Part shown: positions 1-7,576 of the stretch, in pieces
Layout of the letters: the number at the start of each line of letters is the position of its first letter
Position numbering within the stretch: position 1 is the first letter of the stretch
Assembly (NCBI GenBank): GCA_026914095.1
Contig: JAPPIY010000310.1
Location: forward strand, 1 to 13,447
Direction of reading: 5' to 3'
Source of the DNA: Oligoflexia bacterium
GTDB lineage: Bacteria > Bdellovibrionota > Bdellovibrionia > Bdellovibrionales > UBA1609
DNA: 13,447 nucleotides
Translations under genes and position numbers: made by a program
The notes under the pieces: generated by a model
Told to the model about the DNA's origin: nothing
Database searches by the model: none
What the model saw: the letters and a program-made list of their open reading frames with translations, nothing else

Positions 1-1
1 C

Positions 2-190
2 TTATTGGAAGAGGGCAGAGAAAAGGGCAGAGAAGAGGGAAAAATAGAAGGCAAATTGGAAAATCAAAAAGAAATTGCTTTAAATATGTTGAGCAAGAAC
101 TTAGAAGTCTCATTTATTTCTGAAATAACAGGTTTATCAAAGATTGAGATCAATCAGTTGAAAAAGACAAAATATACGGGTCGGATTTGA
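2..190 (+). CDS. Rpn-family recombination-promoting nuclease / PD-(D/E)XK transposase-like protein, C-terminal fragment
   Basis: The reading frame is open to the left window edge, so only the last 62 or so codons are visible and the catalytic PD-(D/E)XK core lies outside. What is seen is a charged repeat-like run of Gly-Arg/Lys-Glu-Glu units (EEGREKGREEGKIEGK), then a short helical segment ending in a helix-turn-helix-like stretch (FISEITGLSKIEINQL). This pairing of a GREEGR-type coiled segment and an 'IAEITGLS..EI..L' tail is characteristic of the C-terminus of Rpn proteins and the related 'PD-(D/E)XK nuclease family transposase' group. Family members are DNA endonucleases linked to RecA-independent recombination and are often found as decayed multicopy genes. 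Whether this copy is intact cannot be judged. It is transcribed towards the minus-strand gene at 340-840. Confidence 0.7.
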   Translation, partial: LLEEGREKGREEGKIEGKLENQKEIALNMLSKNLEVSFISEITGLSKIEINQLKKTKYTGRI

Positions 191-231
191 AGTTTTCAGC
201 TGATTAAAGATGAGGAATATGATAAGAAGCA

Positions 232-275
232 TCGTATTCAAAACATAAGAGTTATAGGATACGAGAGATTTTTTT
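232..275 (+). terminator. weak intrinsic-terminator-like hairpin after the Rpn fragment
   Basis: TCGTATTC (232-239) can pair with GGATACGA (257-264), giving 8 bp including one G-U pair, with a 17-nt loop. A GAGA spacer and a run of seven T (269-275) follow. It lies about 40 bases after the Rpn stop, as expected for a terminator, but the stem is AT-rich and the loop is large, so efficiency would be low. Confidence 0.35.
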
Positions 276-339
276 CAGATTTTATTTGAGAAAAAGTTTT
301 TAATTGTATTGTAATTTTTTTAAGGAAGATTATGTGCTG

Positions 340-840
340 TCATTTTGGCAGTTGTTTTAGAGATTGTAAGCATCTATCAATCTCGCGCCGGCTACTTTTA
401 GCATGTGAAGAGTTACTTTTTGCCACTTTTAAGTGACGGTTCCAATGATCTAATAGGTTTCTAGTCTTTTCAAGGATTGCTCGGCTAATAATCTCCTTTC
501 TTATTTTTGCTTTGAGCTCTTCAGCGCTCTCTTTTAAAGATTTTATAGTGAGATCAGAAGGGCTGTTACTTAGTGATTCTATTTCTTTAAAGAGTGAGTA
601 TCTTTTGCTTGACATTTCTTCGTAATCTTTATCTGCTTTTTGGCTGTCTAATTCGAATTTACTGTAAGTACCATTAGTCTCTCTTAGGGCTCTGAAATAG
701 CCATCTTCTACTTTTTTATCGGTTTTCTTAGCCAAATTGGATAGTTCCGTGTAATATTTAATCAAATTTTCAACATTAACTTTCTCTGCAAGAGCAGGGT
801 TTACAATTAAGATAGAAATTAAAAGAATTAGATTGTTCAT
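340..840 (-). CDS. small secreted helical protein of unknown function
   Basis: I do not recognise a family. The 166-residue product begins with a Sec signal peptide: MNN, a hydrophobic stretch (LILLISILIV) and an NPALA cleavage context, with the mature protein predicted from about E19. The mature part is highly charged (many Lys, Glu, Arg) and looks almost entirely helical, probably coiled coil (for example residues 85-130). It has no cysteine pair, haem motif or recognisable enzyme motif; the single Cys is near the C-terminus. The start is well supported: on the minus strand AAGGAG sits 5 bases before the ATG. It stands alone, divergent from the respiratory operon and convergent with the Rpn fragment. 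A periplasmic role is inferred from the signal peptide only. Confidence 0.6.
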   Translation of the reverse strand: MNNLILLISILIVNPALAEKVNVENLIKYYTELSNLAKKTDKKVEDGYFRALRETNGTYSKFELDSQKADKDYEEMSSKRYSLFKEIESLSNSPSDLTIKSLKESAEELKAKIRKEIISRAILEKTRNLLDHWNRHLKVAKSNSSHAKSSRREIDRCLQSLKQLPK

Positions 841-1242
841 ACATACTCCTTTGTTTTTTGTTTCTATAACAACTATCGGCTGTCTTCTTCTTCTTCTTGA
901 ATTTTTTTATTTAAATAACTCAAAAACACTTTGTTTGTGGGCTTTTTGAAAAAAGAAACTAAACAATCCAAACTGAAAATCTCAAACAATGACCCAGCGA
1001 AGCCCCACTGACACAAAGTCTTTTTTTAAAAAAATTATTTGCCATTTAGCCTTCTATCCAGTAGTTAATTGATCATTATACTGATTTTGTTTGATTTTTC
1101 CTCTCTTGTGTTCTGTCTTCCCCGTAAGGCAGAAGGCCAGCGGAAGCGGGGATCCGCTAAAACACGAAGTTTCAAATAAGATCAGTGTATTTAGAAAAGT
1201 AGATTTTCAATCCCTTTGGATTTAAAAAGATTGAGGTCAAAT
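841..1242. other. AT-rich intergenic region between the divergent secreted-protein gene and actA
   Basis: No convincing gene on either strand. It contains a TTC trinucleotide run (about 883-898), a possible hairpin TCAAAAACAC/GTG-GGC-TTTTTGA (920-949), a T7A7 tract (1021-1034) and the long imperfect inverted repeat described separately (1078-1190). Promoters for both flanking genes should lie here. I see a -10-like TATACT at 1077-1082, but no -35 element at a suitable distance, so I do not call one. A stop codon at 1192-1194 in the actA frame limits how far upstream actA can begin. Confidence 0.6.
1078..1190. repeat. imperfect 113-bp inverted repeat with GC-rich centre (MITE-like or long hairpin)
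   Basis: The left end, ATACTGATTTTGTTTGA (1078-1094), matches the reverse complement of the right end (1172-1190), which reads ATACACTGATCTTATTTGA, apart from a 2-bp indel and two substitutions. Moving inward, TTGTGTT and the TCCCCG at 1119-1124 pair with AACACGAA and the CGGGGA at 1147-1152. The centre (about 1125-1146) is markedly more GC-rich than its surroundings. The core resembles the ATTCCCG...CGGGAAT interspersed palindromes of many proteobacteria. It could be a MITE remnant, a palindromic repeat element or a transcribed structure ahead of actA. Confidence 0.5.
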
Positions 1243-1839
1243 TTGAGTTTTAAAGAAAAAATTTTAAGGAAGAAACCAACAGGAGCTGTCCTTATTTTAG
1301 GCTTTTTTTCCTTTGTTTTTGTCTTTTTTTACCTTTTGGCTAACAATAAAATCAGTTTGCTTTACAATGACGGCTATCAGCCCGATCAGCCGGTCCCTTT
1401 CTCTCATAAACTGCATGCGGGGCAGTATAAGATAGACTGCCGTTATTGCCATGCGGGTGTGGATGTCAGCAAGCATTCCTCACTGCCCAGTCTGAATGTG
1501 TGTATGAACTGCCACCGATTAGTGAAAACTGACAGCCTTTGGATTAAAAAAATCACAACAGCTTATAATGAGAACAAGCCTATTGCCTGGCAAAAAGTTC
1601 ATCTTCTTCCCGATTATGTAAAATTTTCTCACTTTCACCATATCAAAGCGGGAAAAGACTGCGCCACTTGTCATGGGCCTGTTGAAAATATGGAGCTTGT
1701 CTATCAATATAAGAGCTTGTCTATGGGCTGGTGTGTGAATTGTCACCGACAGGCTCCGGAGGACAATAAGATGTTAAAGGAACTAAAAGAGGGAGGGCAT
1801 AGTCAAGCCCCTGTTAACTGTTCCACTTGCCACTATTGA
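1243..1839 (+). CDS. actA: alternative complex III subunit ActA, pentahaem cytochrome c
   Basis: This is the membrane-anchored multihaem c-type cytochrome of ACIII, which passes electrons between the quinol-oxidising core and the terminal acceptor in the periplasm. Five CXXCH haem-binding motifs are visible in order (CRYCH, CMNCH, CATCH, CVNCH, CSTCH), matching the five haems known for ActA, plus extra His residues (FSHKLH, FSHFHH) suited as distal ligands. An N-terminal transmembrane helix (AVLILGFFSFVFVFFYLLA) acts as uncleaved anchor. There is no ATG. I choose the TTG at 1243 because GAGG (1233-1236) lies 6 bases upstream, giving 198 residues (LSFKEK..., read as Met). In-frame TTGs at 1216 and 1231 lack such a site. 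First gene of the act operon. Confidence 0.93.
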   Translation: MSFKEKILRKKPTGAVLILGFFSFVFVFFYLLANNKISLLYNDGYQPDQPVPFSHKLHAGQYKIDCRYCHAGVDVSKHSSLPSLNVCMNCHRLVKTDSLWIKKITTAYNENKPIAWQKVHLLPDYVKFSHFHHIKAGKDCATCHGPVENMELVYQYKSLSMGWCVNCHRQAPEDNKMLKELKEGGHSQAPVNCSTCHY

Positions 1840-1863
1840 GATTTTTATTTAAAAAGGGAAACA

Positions 1864-1959
1864 ATGATGCTTTATATGTTTAGTTGCAGGAGAGGCAAGC
1901 ATTCAAATTATTCAAAAACTATAGGCGTATTTATGATAAATAGGGAAGGCTGTCTATAG
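1864..1959 (+). CDS. possible small ORF between actA and actB (31 codons)
   Basis: The 161-base gap between actA and actB is unusually long for this operon. It contains ATGATG preceded by an AAAAAGGGA Shine-Dalgarno-like stretch (1851-1859). The 31-residue product starts MMLYMFSCRRGKHSNY and has two Cys residues. I recognise no family. It could be a leader peptide affecting actB translation, since actB has only a weak ribosome site, or a chance ORF. In another frame, codons 1944-1997 read as a short charged tail (EKLKKEIDGLER) ending 3 bases before actB, so the gap may hold decayed coding sequence. Confidence 0.2.
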   Translation: MMLYMFSCRRGKHSNYSKTIGVFMINREGCL

Positions 1960-2000
1960 AAAAACTGAAAAAAGAAATTGATGGATTAGAAAGATAAAAT

Positions 2001-5000
2001 ATGAGCAAAGATCAAAAACAATATTGGTTAAGTTTAGAAGATTATAAAAATAGTCCAGCTATTCAAGAGTCTGTTAAAAAAGAGTTTTTGTCTTTTTTGC
2101 CCACTCAAGAGGAGATAAGCTCCTCCCGCCGTGAGTTTTTACAGATTATGGGAGCGGGCTTGGCTTTAGCCAGCGCGGGCTGTATGAGGCGTCCCACAGA
2201 AAAGCTGGTGCCTTATGTGAATCGCCCGGTGGATATTATTCCCGGGGAAGCCAACTATTATGCCTCTTCTTATTATGATGGAGGAGAGGGTTTTTCCACT
2301 GTGATTAAAACAAGAGAGGGGCGGCCTATAAAAATTGAAGGGAATGAGGAGGCCAAGCTGTTAAATGGACAGGGATTATCGCCAAGAGCCTGCGCTTATA
2401 TTTTGAGCTTGTATGATCCCGAAAGACTTAAAGCCCCTCAACAGAACTTATTTAATGATGAAAGGACAAATAAAGAAAGCATCCGCATTTCTTTTGAAGA
2501 GCTGGATAAGGCAACGGTGGAGGAGTTAAAAAAAGGGAGCACAGCCCTTCTTACCAACCGCATTCCCTCTCCTTCAACGCAAAAACTGTTTAAAGCCTTT
2601 CGCTCTGTTTTTAAAGCAGAACATTATGTTTGGGAGCCGCTTAGCAGAGAAGATTTGGCATTGGCTCAAAAGCACTCTTATGGGAAATCTGTTGTTCCTT
2701 CCTATAATATTTCAAAAGCTCAATTTATATGGTCTCTCAACTGTGACTTTTTAGGGGCTTATTTGTCTCCGACAGAGTTTCAAAGGCAGTTTGCAAAAAC
2801 CCGAAAGCCCACTGACCAGATGAGTCGTTTGGTGGCGCTGGAATCTTTGATGTCTTTGACAGGTTCTAATGCGGATGAAAGGCATCGCATTCAAAACAAA
2901 GACAATTTAACTGCTCTTATGGCTTTAACTGACCAGTTGATAAAGCAAGGGGCTTTTTCTGCTCCCGCCCGATTGAAACAGTTGATGAAAAGCTATCAGC
3001 CGGCTTTTGCCGGCTTAAACATTCCCGCTAAAAAATGGGAGGAATGGGCTGGGCATTTGATTCAAAACAAGGGAAAATCACTGATTTTATTTGGCGGTTT
3101 AAGGGGTAAAGATTCAGCGCAGGCTCATACTCTGGTGAATTTTTTAAACTCGGCTCTTAAAAATGATGGACGGACTGTCAATCACTCTCAACATTATCCT
3201 TATGAGCCTGGCTCTTACTCTCAAATGGAGAAGTTGATAGATAAGCTCAATAAGGGTCAAGTGCAGAGGCTGATTGTTCATGGATTAAATCCTGTTTATT
3301 CTTATCCTGACAAAAAGAAATTTTTATCTGCTTTAAAAAAGGCGGAATTAGTGATCTATACAGGGGACAGAATTGATGAAACGGGTTTTTATGCGGATTA
3401 TGTTGTTCCCGATTCTCATCCTTTGGAAAAGTGGTCTGACTGGGAGTTCAAAAAAGGTGTTTGGACAATACAACAGCCGGCCATTCGCCCTCTTTACAAC
3501 ACCAGAGCTTTTGAGGACAGCTTGATCTCTTGGATCAAACTCAGCGGCTCTCAACAAATTTCAGCTGATAATTTTTATGAATTTATAAAGCAAAACTGGG
3601 AGAAGGGCAGAGCTTTTTCTTTTTGGGATAAATTTTTAAAAGCAGGGGTTTATGGCTCTAATCAATTAAAAACTTCTGCCAGCCGCTCTTTTAGAGTGGA
3701 GGCTCTCAACAGTATTAAAAAGCATCAATCCCCTGTGAAACAAAAATATTCCCTTCAGCTTTATGAAAGCTCCGCTTTAAAGCAGGGGGATTTATCTAAT
3801 GTGGCTTGGCTTATGGAGTTTCCTGATCCTGTGACTAAAATCTGCTGGGAGAATTATTTGTGTGTTTCACCTAAAACCGCTGTTCAGGAAAAATTAAAAG
3901 AGGGAGAAGTTCTTTTAATTCAAGCGGGAGATCAAAAACTGCAAGCTCCTGTTCATATTCAGCCGGGCCAGGACGATCACACTCTAGCTTTGGCTGTGGG
4001 TTATGGCCGGACAAAAGCCGGCTTTGTGGGAAACAACAAGGGAGTGAATGCGTATCCTCTGGCTCAATCAGATGATTTTATAAATATCCCTGTTGAAATT
4101 AAAAAAACAAATCAGTTTATTCCCTTGGCGAATGCGCAGGGGCATCACTCTATGGAAGGGCGGGATATTATTTTAGAGACCACCTTAGAAGAGTTTAAAC
4201 AGGATCCGTCCTCTGGAATGCCCCATTCTCATAAGGTCCCTAGTATGTGGTCTAAGCATAAATATAAGGGGCATAAGTGGGGAATGTCTATTGATCTCAA
4301 TAGCTGTAATGGCTGTGGGACTTGTATGCTGGCTTGTCAATCAGAGAACAATATTCCCACAGTTGGAAAAAAATATGTTCTTCAAGGGCGTGAAATGCAT
4401 TGGATTAGAGTGGATCGTTACTACAAGGGAGATCCTTCGCAGCCTGAGGCTGTTCATCAGCCCATTGTCTGCATGCATTGTGATAATGCCCCTTGTGAGA
4501 CAGTGTGTCCGGTGTTGGCCACTGTTCATAGCACAGAAGGAACAAACGACATGATTTACAATCGTTGTGTGGGGACTCGTTATTGCTCCAACAACTGTCC
4601 TTATAAGGTGCGCCGTTTTAATTGGTTTGATTACACCAAAAGAGAAGAGCCTTTGAATTTAGTTTTAAACCCTGATGTGACAGTGAGACACAGGGGAGTT
4701 ATGGAAAAATGCAGTTTTTGTGTTCAGAAGATTCAAGAGGGAAAAGCCAGAGCAAAAAAAGAAAACAGAGAGTTAAAAGACGGTGATGTCCAAACAGCTT
4801 GTCAGCTGGCTTGTCCGGCAGAGGCCATCACTTTTGGAGATTTAAACGATTCCGAGTCTAAAGTCAGTCAGCTTTTTCATGCAAAAAACAGCTATGCTTT
4901 GTTGGATGATATGTTGAATACAAAACCAGCCGTCAAATACAGAACAAAAATAAGGAATAAGAAACCCTCCGGCAAACCTAAAGGCCATTATAAAAAAGAA

Positions 5001-5015
5001 GAGGCTCATCATTAA
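2001..5015 (+). CDS. actB: alternative complex III subunit ActB, molybdopterin-fold plus ferredoxin iron-sulfur protein
   Basis: This is the large periplasmic electron-transfer subunit of ACIII, a natural fusion of a molybdopterin-oxidoreductase-like domain (about residues 65-700) and an NrfC/PsrB-like iron-sulfur domain (about 755-960). In characterised ACIII the first domain lacks a molybdenum cofactor. The N-terminus carries the extended Tat signal typical of this family: a 40-residue leader (QYWLSLEDY), then SRREFL with twin Arg 43-44, and an ASAGC lipobox-like site at Cys61. Cysteines for four clusters are visible: C769-C772-C775-C779; C824-C827-C832-C836; C856, C862, C866; and C904, C907, C934, C938. 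This fits three [4Fe-4S] and one [3Fe-4S] as in known ActB. At 1004 residues it is full length. The ribosome site (AGAAAG) is weak. Confidence 0.95.
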   Translation: MSKDQKQYWLSLEDYKNSPAIQESVKKEFLSFLPTQEEISSSRREFLQIMGAGLALASAGCMRRPTEKLVPYVNRPVDIIPGEANYYASSYYDGGEGFSTVIKTREGRPIKIEGNEEAKLLNGQGLSPRACAYILSLYDPERLKAPQQNLFNDERTNKESIRISFEELDKATVEELKKGSTALLTNRIPSPSTQKLFKAFRSVFKAEHYVWEPLSREDLALAQKHSYGKSVVPSYNISKAQFIWSLNCDFLGAYLSPTEFQRQFAKTRKPTDQMSRLVALESLMSLTGSNADERHRIQNKDNLTALMALTDQLIKQGAFSAPARLKQLMKSYQPAFAGLNIPAKKWEEWAGHLIQNKGKSLILFGGLRGKDSAQAHTLVNFLNSALKNDGRTVNHSQHYPYEPGSYSQMEKLIDKLNKGQVQRLIVHGLNPVYSYPDKKKFLSALKKAELVIYTGDRIDETGFYADYVVPDSHPLEKWSDWEFKKGVWTIQQPAIRPLYNTRAFEDSLISWIKLSGSQQISADNFYEFIKQNWEKGRAFSFWDKFLKAGVYGSNQLKTSASRSFRVEALNSIKKHQSPVKQKYSLQLYESSALKQGDLSNVAWLMEFPDPVTKICWENYLCVSPKTAVQEKLKEGEVLLIQAGDQKLQAPVHIQPGQDDHTLALAVGYGRTKAGFVGNNKGVNAYPLAQSDDFINIPVEIKKTNQFIPLANAQGHHSMEGRDIILETTLEEFKQDPSSGMPHSHKVPSMWSKHKYKGHKWGMSIDLNSCNGCGTCMLACQSENNIPTVGKKYVLQGREMHWIRVDRYYKGDPSQPEAVHQPIVCMHCDNAPCETVCPVLATVHSTEGTNDMIYNRCVGTRYCSNNCPYKVRRFNWFDYTKREEPLNLVLNPDVTVRHRGVMEKCSFCVQKIQEGKARAKKENRELKDGDVQTACQLACPAEAITFGDLNDSESKVSQLFHAKNSYALLDDMLNTKPAVKYRTKIRNKKPSGKPKGHYKKEEAHH

Positions 5016-5031
5016 AAATGGGAGAGGCAAA

Positions 5032-6384
5032 ATGATTAACCGCAGTCCTTTAGTTTTAGGAAAGAAAAGTTTAAAGCAGGTGACGGATGACATTGCCGGC
5101 TTGGTTGAAACAAGGCCAGGCTTAAAATATTTTGGGGCTTTAATTTCAGCTAACACTCTTTTTATTTTTTATACAGCGGTTTTAACAGCCATTGTAATGG
5201 TTGGTATGGGGCTTATGGGTGTCAATCATCCTGTAGCTTGGGGAACTGATATTATCACCTTTGTTTTTTGGATTGGCATTGGCCATGCGGGAACTTTAAT
5301 TTCAGCTATTTTGTTTTTATTTCGTCAAAAGTGGAGAACCTCTATTGCGAGAACGGCGGAAGCTATGACAGTTTTTGCTGTTTTAACAGCAGGATTGTTT
5401 CCTGTGATTCACTTAGGCCGTCCTTGGCTGTTTATGTGGTTTTTTCCTTATCCCAATCAAAGAGGCCCTTTGTGGATCAATTTTAGATCTCCTCTCACTT
5501 GGGATGTCTTTGCTATTTCAACTTACGCTTTAGTGTCTATGGCTTTTTGGTATATAGGCATGTTGCCTGATTTGGCTGTGTTGAGAGATCGCGCCAAAAA
5601 CAAATTGAGAAGGTTTATTTATGGCTCTCTTTCTTTAGGCTGGAGAGGCACCGGGCGAAACTGGAGTCATTATGAAATGACTTATCTGATATTAGCCGCT
5701 CTCTCCACCCCTTTGGTTTTGTCTGTTCATAGTATTGTCTCTTTTGACTTTGCGGTGGCTGGCCTTCCCGGCTGGCATACGACCATCTTTCCCCCTTACT
5801 TTGTAGCGGGAGCTATTTTTTCTGGTTTTGGAATGGTGGTCACTTTAATGTGTTTAGTAAGGGCTTTTGTTCCTAAATTTAAAGATTATATCACACTCAA
5901 TCACATGGAAAACATGAATAAGATTATCATGGCGACAGGTATGATGGTGGGTTATGCTTACGCCTGTGAATTTTTTATGGCTTGGTATTCTGGCTCTTCT
6001 TATGAGCAGTATGCTTTTTTAAACAGAGCTTTTGGCCCTTATTGGTGGTCTTATTGGATTATGATCACCTGCAATGTGCTCATTCCTCAGTTGTTTTGGC
6101 TAAAAAAAATCCGCCGTCATATTAAAGCCATGTTTATAATTTCTATTTTTGTAAATATAGGCATGTGGTTTGAAAGATATGTGATTATTGTCACTTCTTT
6201 GCATAGGGACTTTTTGCCGGCCAATTGGGGGTTGTTTAAAATGACCTTTTTTGACTTTGGCGCTCTCATTGGCAGTTTTGGCATGTTTTTAACTTTGTTT
6301 TTATTATACATTCGGGTTTTGCCGGCCATTTCAATTTCTGAAGTCAAGCCTGTCTTGCCTGTTGGAAAAAAGGAAGCGCATTGA
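5032..6384 (+). CDS. actC: alternative complex III subunit ActC, NrfD/PsrC-like quinol-oxidising membrane protein
   Basis: This integral membrane subunit is where ACIII is thought to oxidise quinol and hand electrons to the iron-sulfur clusters of ActB. The 450-residue protein has about ten hydrophobic helices in the NrfD/PsrC arrangement, beginning with LFIFYTAVLTAIVMVGMGLMG. Family-type segments include WIGIGHAGTLISAILFLF, with a membrane-embedded His, the HLGRPWLFMWFFPYPN loop, and VLSVHSIVSFDFA, with His and Asp near the predicted quinol pocket. It starts 16 bases after actB with a strong GGAGAGG site (5021-5027) 4 bases before the ATG. Its stop overlaps the actD start, so the two are probably translationally coupled. 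Confidence 0.94.
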   Translation: MINRSPLVLGKKSLKQVTDDIAGLVETRPGLKYFGALISANTLFIFYTAVLTAIVMVGMGLMGVNHPVAWGTDIITFVFWIGIGHAGTLISAILFLFRQKWRTSIARTAEAMTVFAVLTAGLFPVIHLGRPWLFMWFFPYPNQRGPLWINFRSPLTWDVFAISTYALVSMAFWYIGMLPDLAVLRDRAKNKLRRFIYGSLSLGWRGTGRNWSHYEMTYLILAALSTPLVLSVHSIVSFDFAVAGLPGWHTTIFPPYFVAGAIFSGFGMVVTLMCLVRAFVPKFKDYITLNHMENMNKIIMATGMMVGYAYACEFFMAWYSGSSYEQYAFLNRAFGPYWWSYWIMITCNVLIPQLFWLKKIRRHIKAMFIISIFVNIGMWFERYVIIVTSLHRDFLPANWGLFKMTFFDFGALIGSFGMFLTLFLLYIRVLPAISISEVKPVLPVGKKEAH

Positions 6385-6947
6385 AATTTAAAATTCCTAA
6401 ACTTTCCTCTTTTAAATTAAAAGACCTGTCTCGTTATAAGGCTAAGGCGGGTGTGTCAGCTATATGGGAAGATGAAACTGAATTTTTAAAAGCAGTTGAA
6501 AAAATTTATAAAGAGGGAAAAATAAAGCCTGTCACGATTACACCCTACCCCTTGCATGGTTTAGAGGAGGCGACAAAGACTTCCCGCTCATGGATACCTT
6601 GGGTGGCTTTGGTTTGTGGAATCAGCGGCTGTTTGTTTGGTTTGTGGTTCACTTGGTGGACTTCAGCAGTGAGTTGGCCAATCATTGTGGGAGGAAAGCC
6701 TTTTTGGTCTTTGCCGGCTTTTATTCCCATTATTTTTGAATTGACTATTTTGTTTTCCGCTTTTGGATCGATTGGCGCTCTAATGTATGCTTGCGGACTC
6801 CCTCATATTGAACCGCCTGTGATTGACAAAGATTTAACTTGTCATAAGTTTGCTATGTTTGCGCCAGACAGCGAATGCTCTAAAGACAAAGCGAAAGCTT
6901 TATTTAAAAATGTTGGAGCGCCAGAGATTAAGGAGACGGAGTTTTAA
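6381..6947 (+). CDS. actD: alternative complex III subunit ActD (DUF3341 family)
   Basis: A 188-residue small membrane subunit of ACIII that packs against ActC/ActF and carries no cofactor. An N-terminal soluble domain (about 1-65) has the family pattern SAIWEDETEFLKAVEKI...YPLHGLEEA. Two transmembrane helices follow (about 71-93, WIPWVALVCGISGCLFGLWF; about 112-135, PAFIPIIFELTILFSAFGSI), then a C-terminal tail with CGLPHIEPP. Initiation is at TTG, overlapping the actC TGA by two bases. AGGAAG (6371-6376) lies 4 bases upstream, which supports this start and suggests coupling to actC. Full length for the family. Confidence 0.9.
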   Translation: MKFKIPKLSSFKLKDLSRYKAKAGVSAIWEDETEFLKAVEKIYKEGKIKPVTITPYPLHGLEEATKTSRSWIPWVALVCGISGCLFGLWFTWWTSAVSWPIIVGGKPFWSLPAFIPIIFELTILFSAFGSIGALMYACGLPHIEPPVIDKDLTCHKFAMFAPDSECSKDKAKALFKNVGAPEIKETEF

Positions 6948-6956
6948 AATTTATTT

Positions 6957-7568
6957 ATGAAAAACTTTTACTTTGTTTTATGTTTATTGTTTTTAGCTGG
7001 CTGTTCCTGTTCAGGCGGGAAGAACCGAACCGATTCTCAATGGACAACAGATATGGCTAAGCAAAGCAATGTGAAAGCTCAAGAGGGAACGGATGAGGGG
7101 CAGATTCTTATGAAAGCAAGCCCAAAAGGGACAAGAGCTAGAAACAGACGCTATTACCCTTATCCCGGAGATCCTTTAAAGGCAGGCAAGGAGTTAAAAA
7201 ATCCTTTGCCAAAAACGGCAGATGTTATAATGACAGGGAGGGCGCATTATGAAAGGTATTGTATTTACTGCCATGGATCAAAAGGAGATGCGGGGGAGGG
7301 GGCAACTGTAGCTCCAAAAATGGTAATTCAGCCGGCCAGCCTTTTAACAGACAAGGCAAAAGCTTATACTGATGGACGTCTTTATCATATCATTTATGAA
7401 GGGCAGGGTTTGATGGGCGCTTATCGCATTCAATTGGAAACTGAGGAACAGGTTGTTATGTCTCATTATATGAAAAACTCTCTTGAAAAATACAGAGGAT
7501 CAGACAGTATGTGGTCTGTTGTGAATTATGTTCGTTTTTTGCAAAAAGCGGGTGAGAGCAGTCAATAG
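6957..7568 (+). CDS. actE: alternative complex III subunit ActE, monohaem cytochrome c lipoprotein
   Basis: A periplasmic c-type cytochrome subunit of ACIII, anchored by lipid. The signal sequence is a lipoprotein type (MKNFYFVLCLLFLAGC) with an LAGC lipobox, predicting Cys16 as the lipidated residue. One haem-binding motif, C102-IY-C105-H106, sits in a YERYCIYCHGSKGDAGEG context typical of class I cytochromes. A Met in the GQGLMGAYRIQL segment is a plausible distal haem ligand. The segment before the haem (RRYYPYPGDPLKAGKELKNPLP) resembles the ActE family. It begins 9 bases after actD in the same frame. AAGGAG (6930-6935) is too distant to be the normal ribosome site, so initiation may rely on coupling to actD. 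Confidence 0.92.
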   Translation: MKNFYFVLCLLFLAGCSCSGGKNRTDSQWTTDMAKQSNVKAQEGTDEGQILMKASPKGTRARNRRYYPYPGDPLKAGKELKNPLPKTADVIMTGRAHYERYCIYCHGSKGDAGEGATVAPKMVIQPASLLTDKAKAYTDGRLYHIIYEGQGLMGAYRIQLETEEQVVMSHYMKNSLEKYRGSDSMWSVVNYVRFLQKAGESSQ

Positions 7569-7576
7569 GAGTGTCT

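Noticed and set aside
1021..1034. T7A7 tract as a terminator or origin element
   Set aside because: It has no GC stem and no neighbouring iterons or DnaA-box-like sites; it is ordinary for AT-rich spacer DNA.
4291..4554. Alternative ORF inside actB
   Set aside because: It is a shadow of the cysteine-rich ferredoxin coding region in another frame, with no family resemblance.
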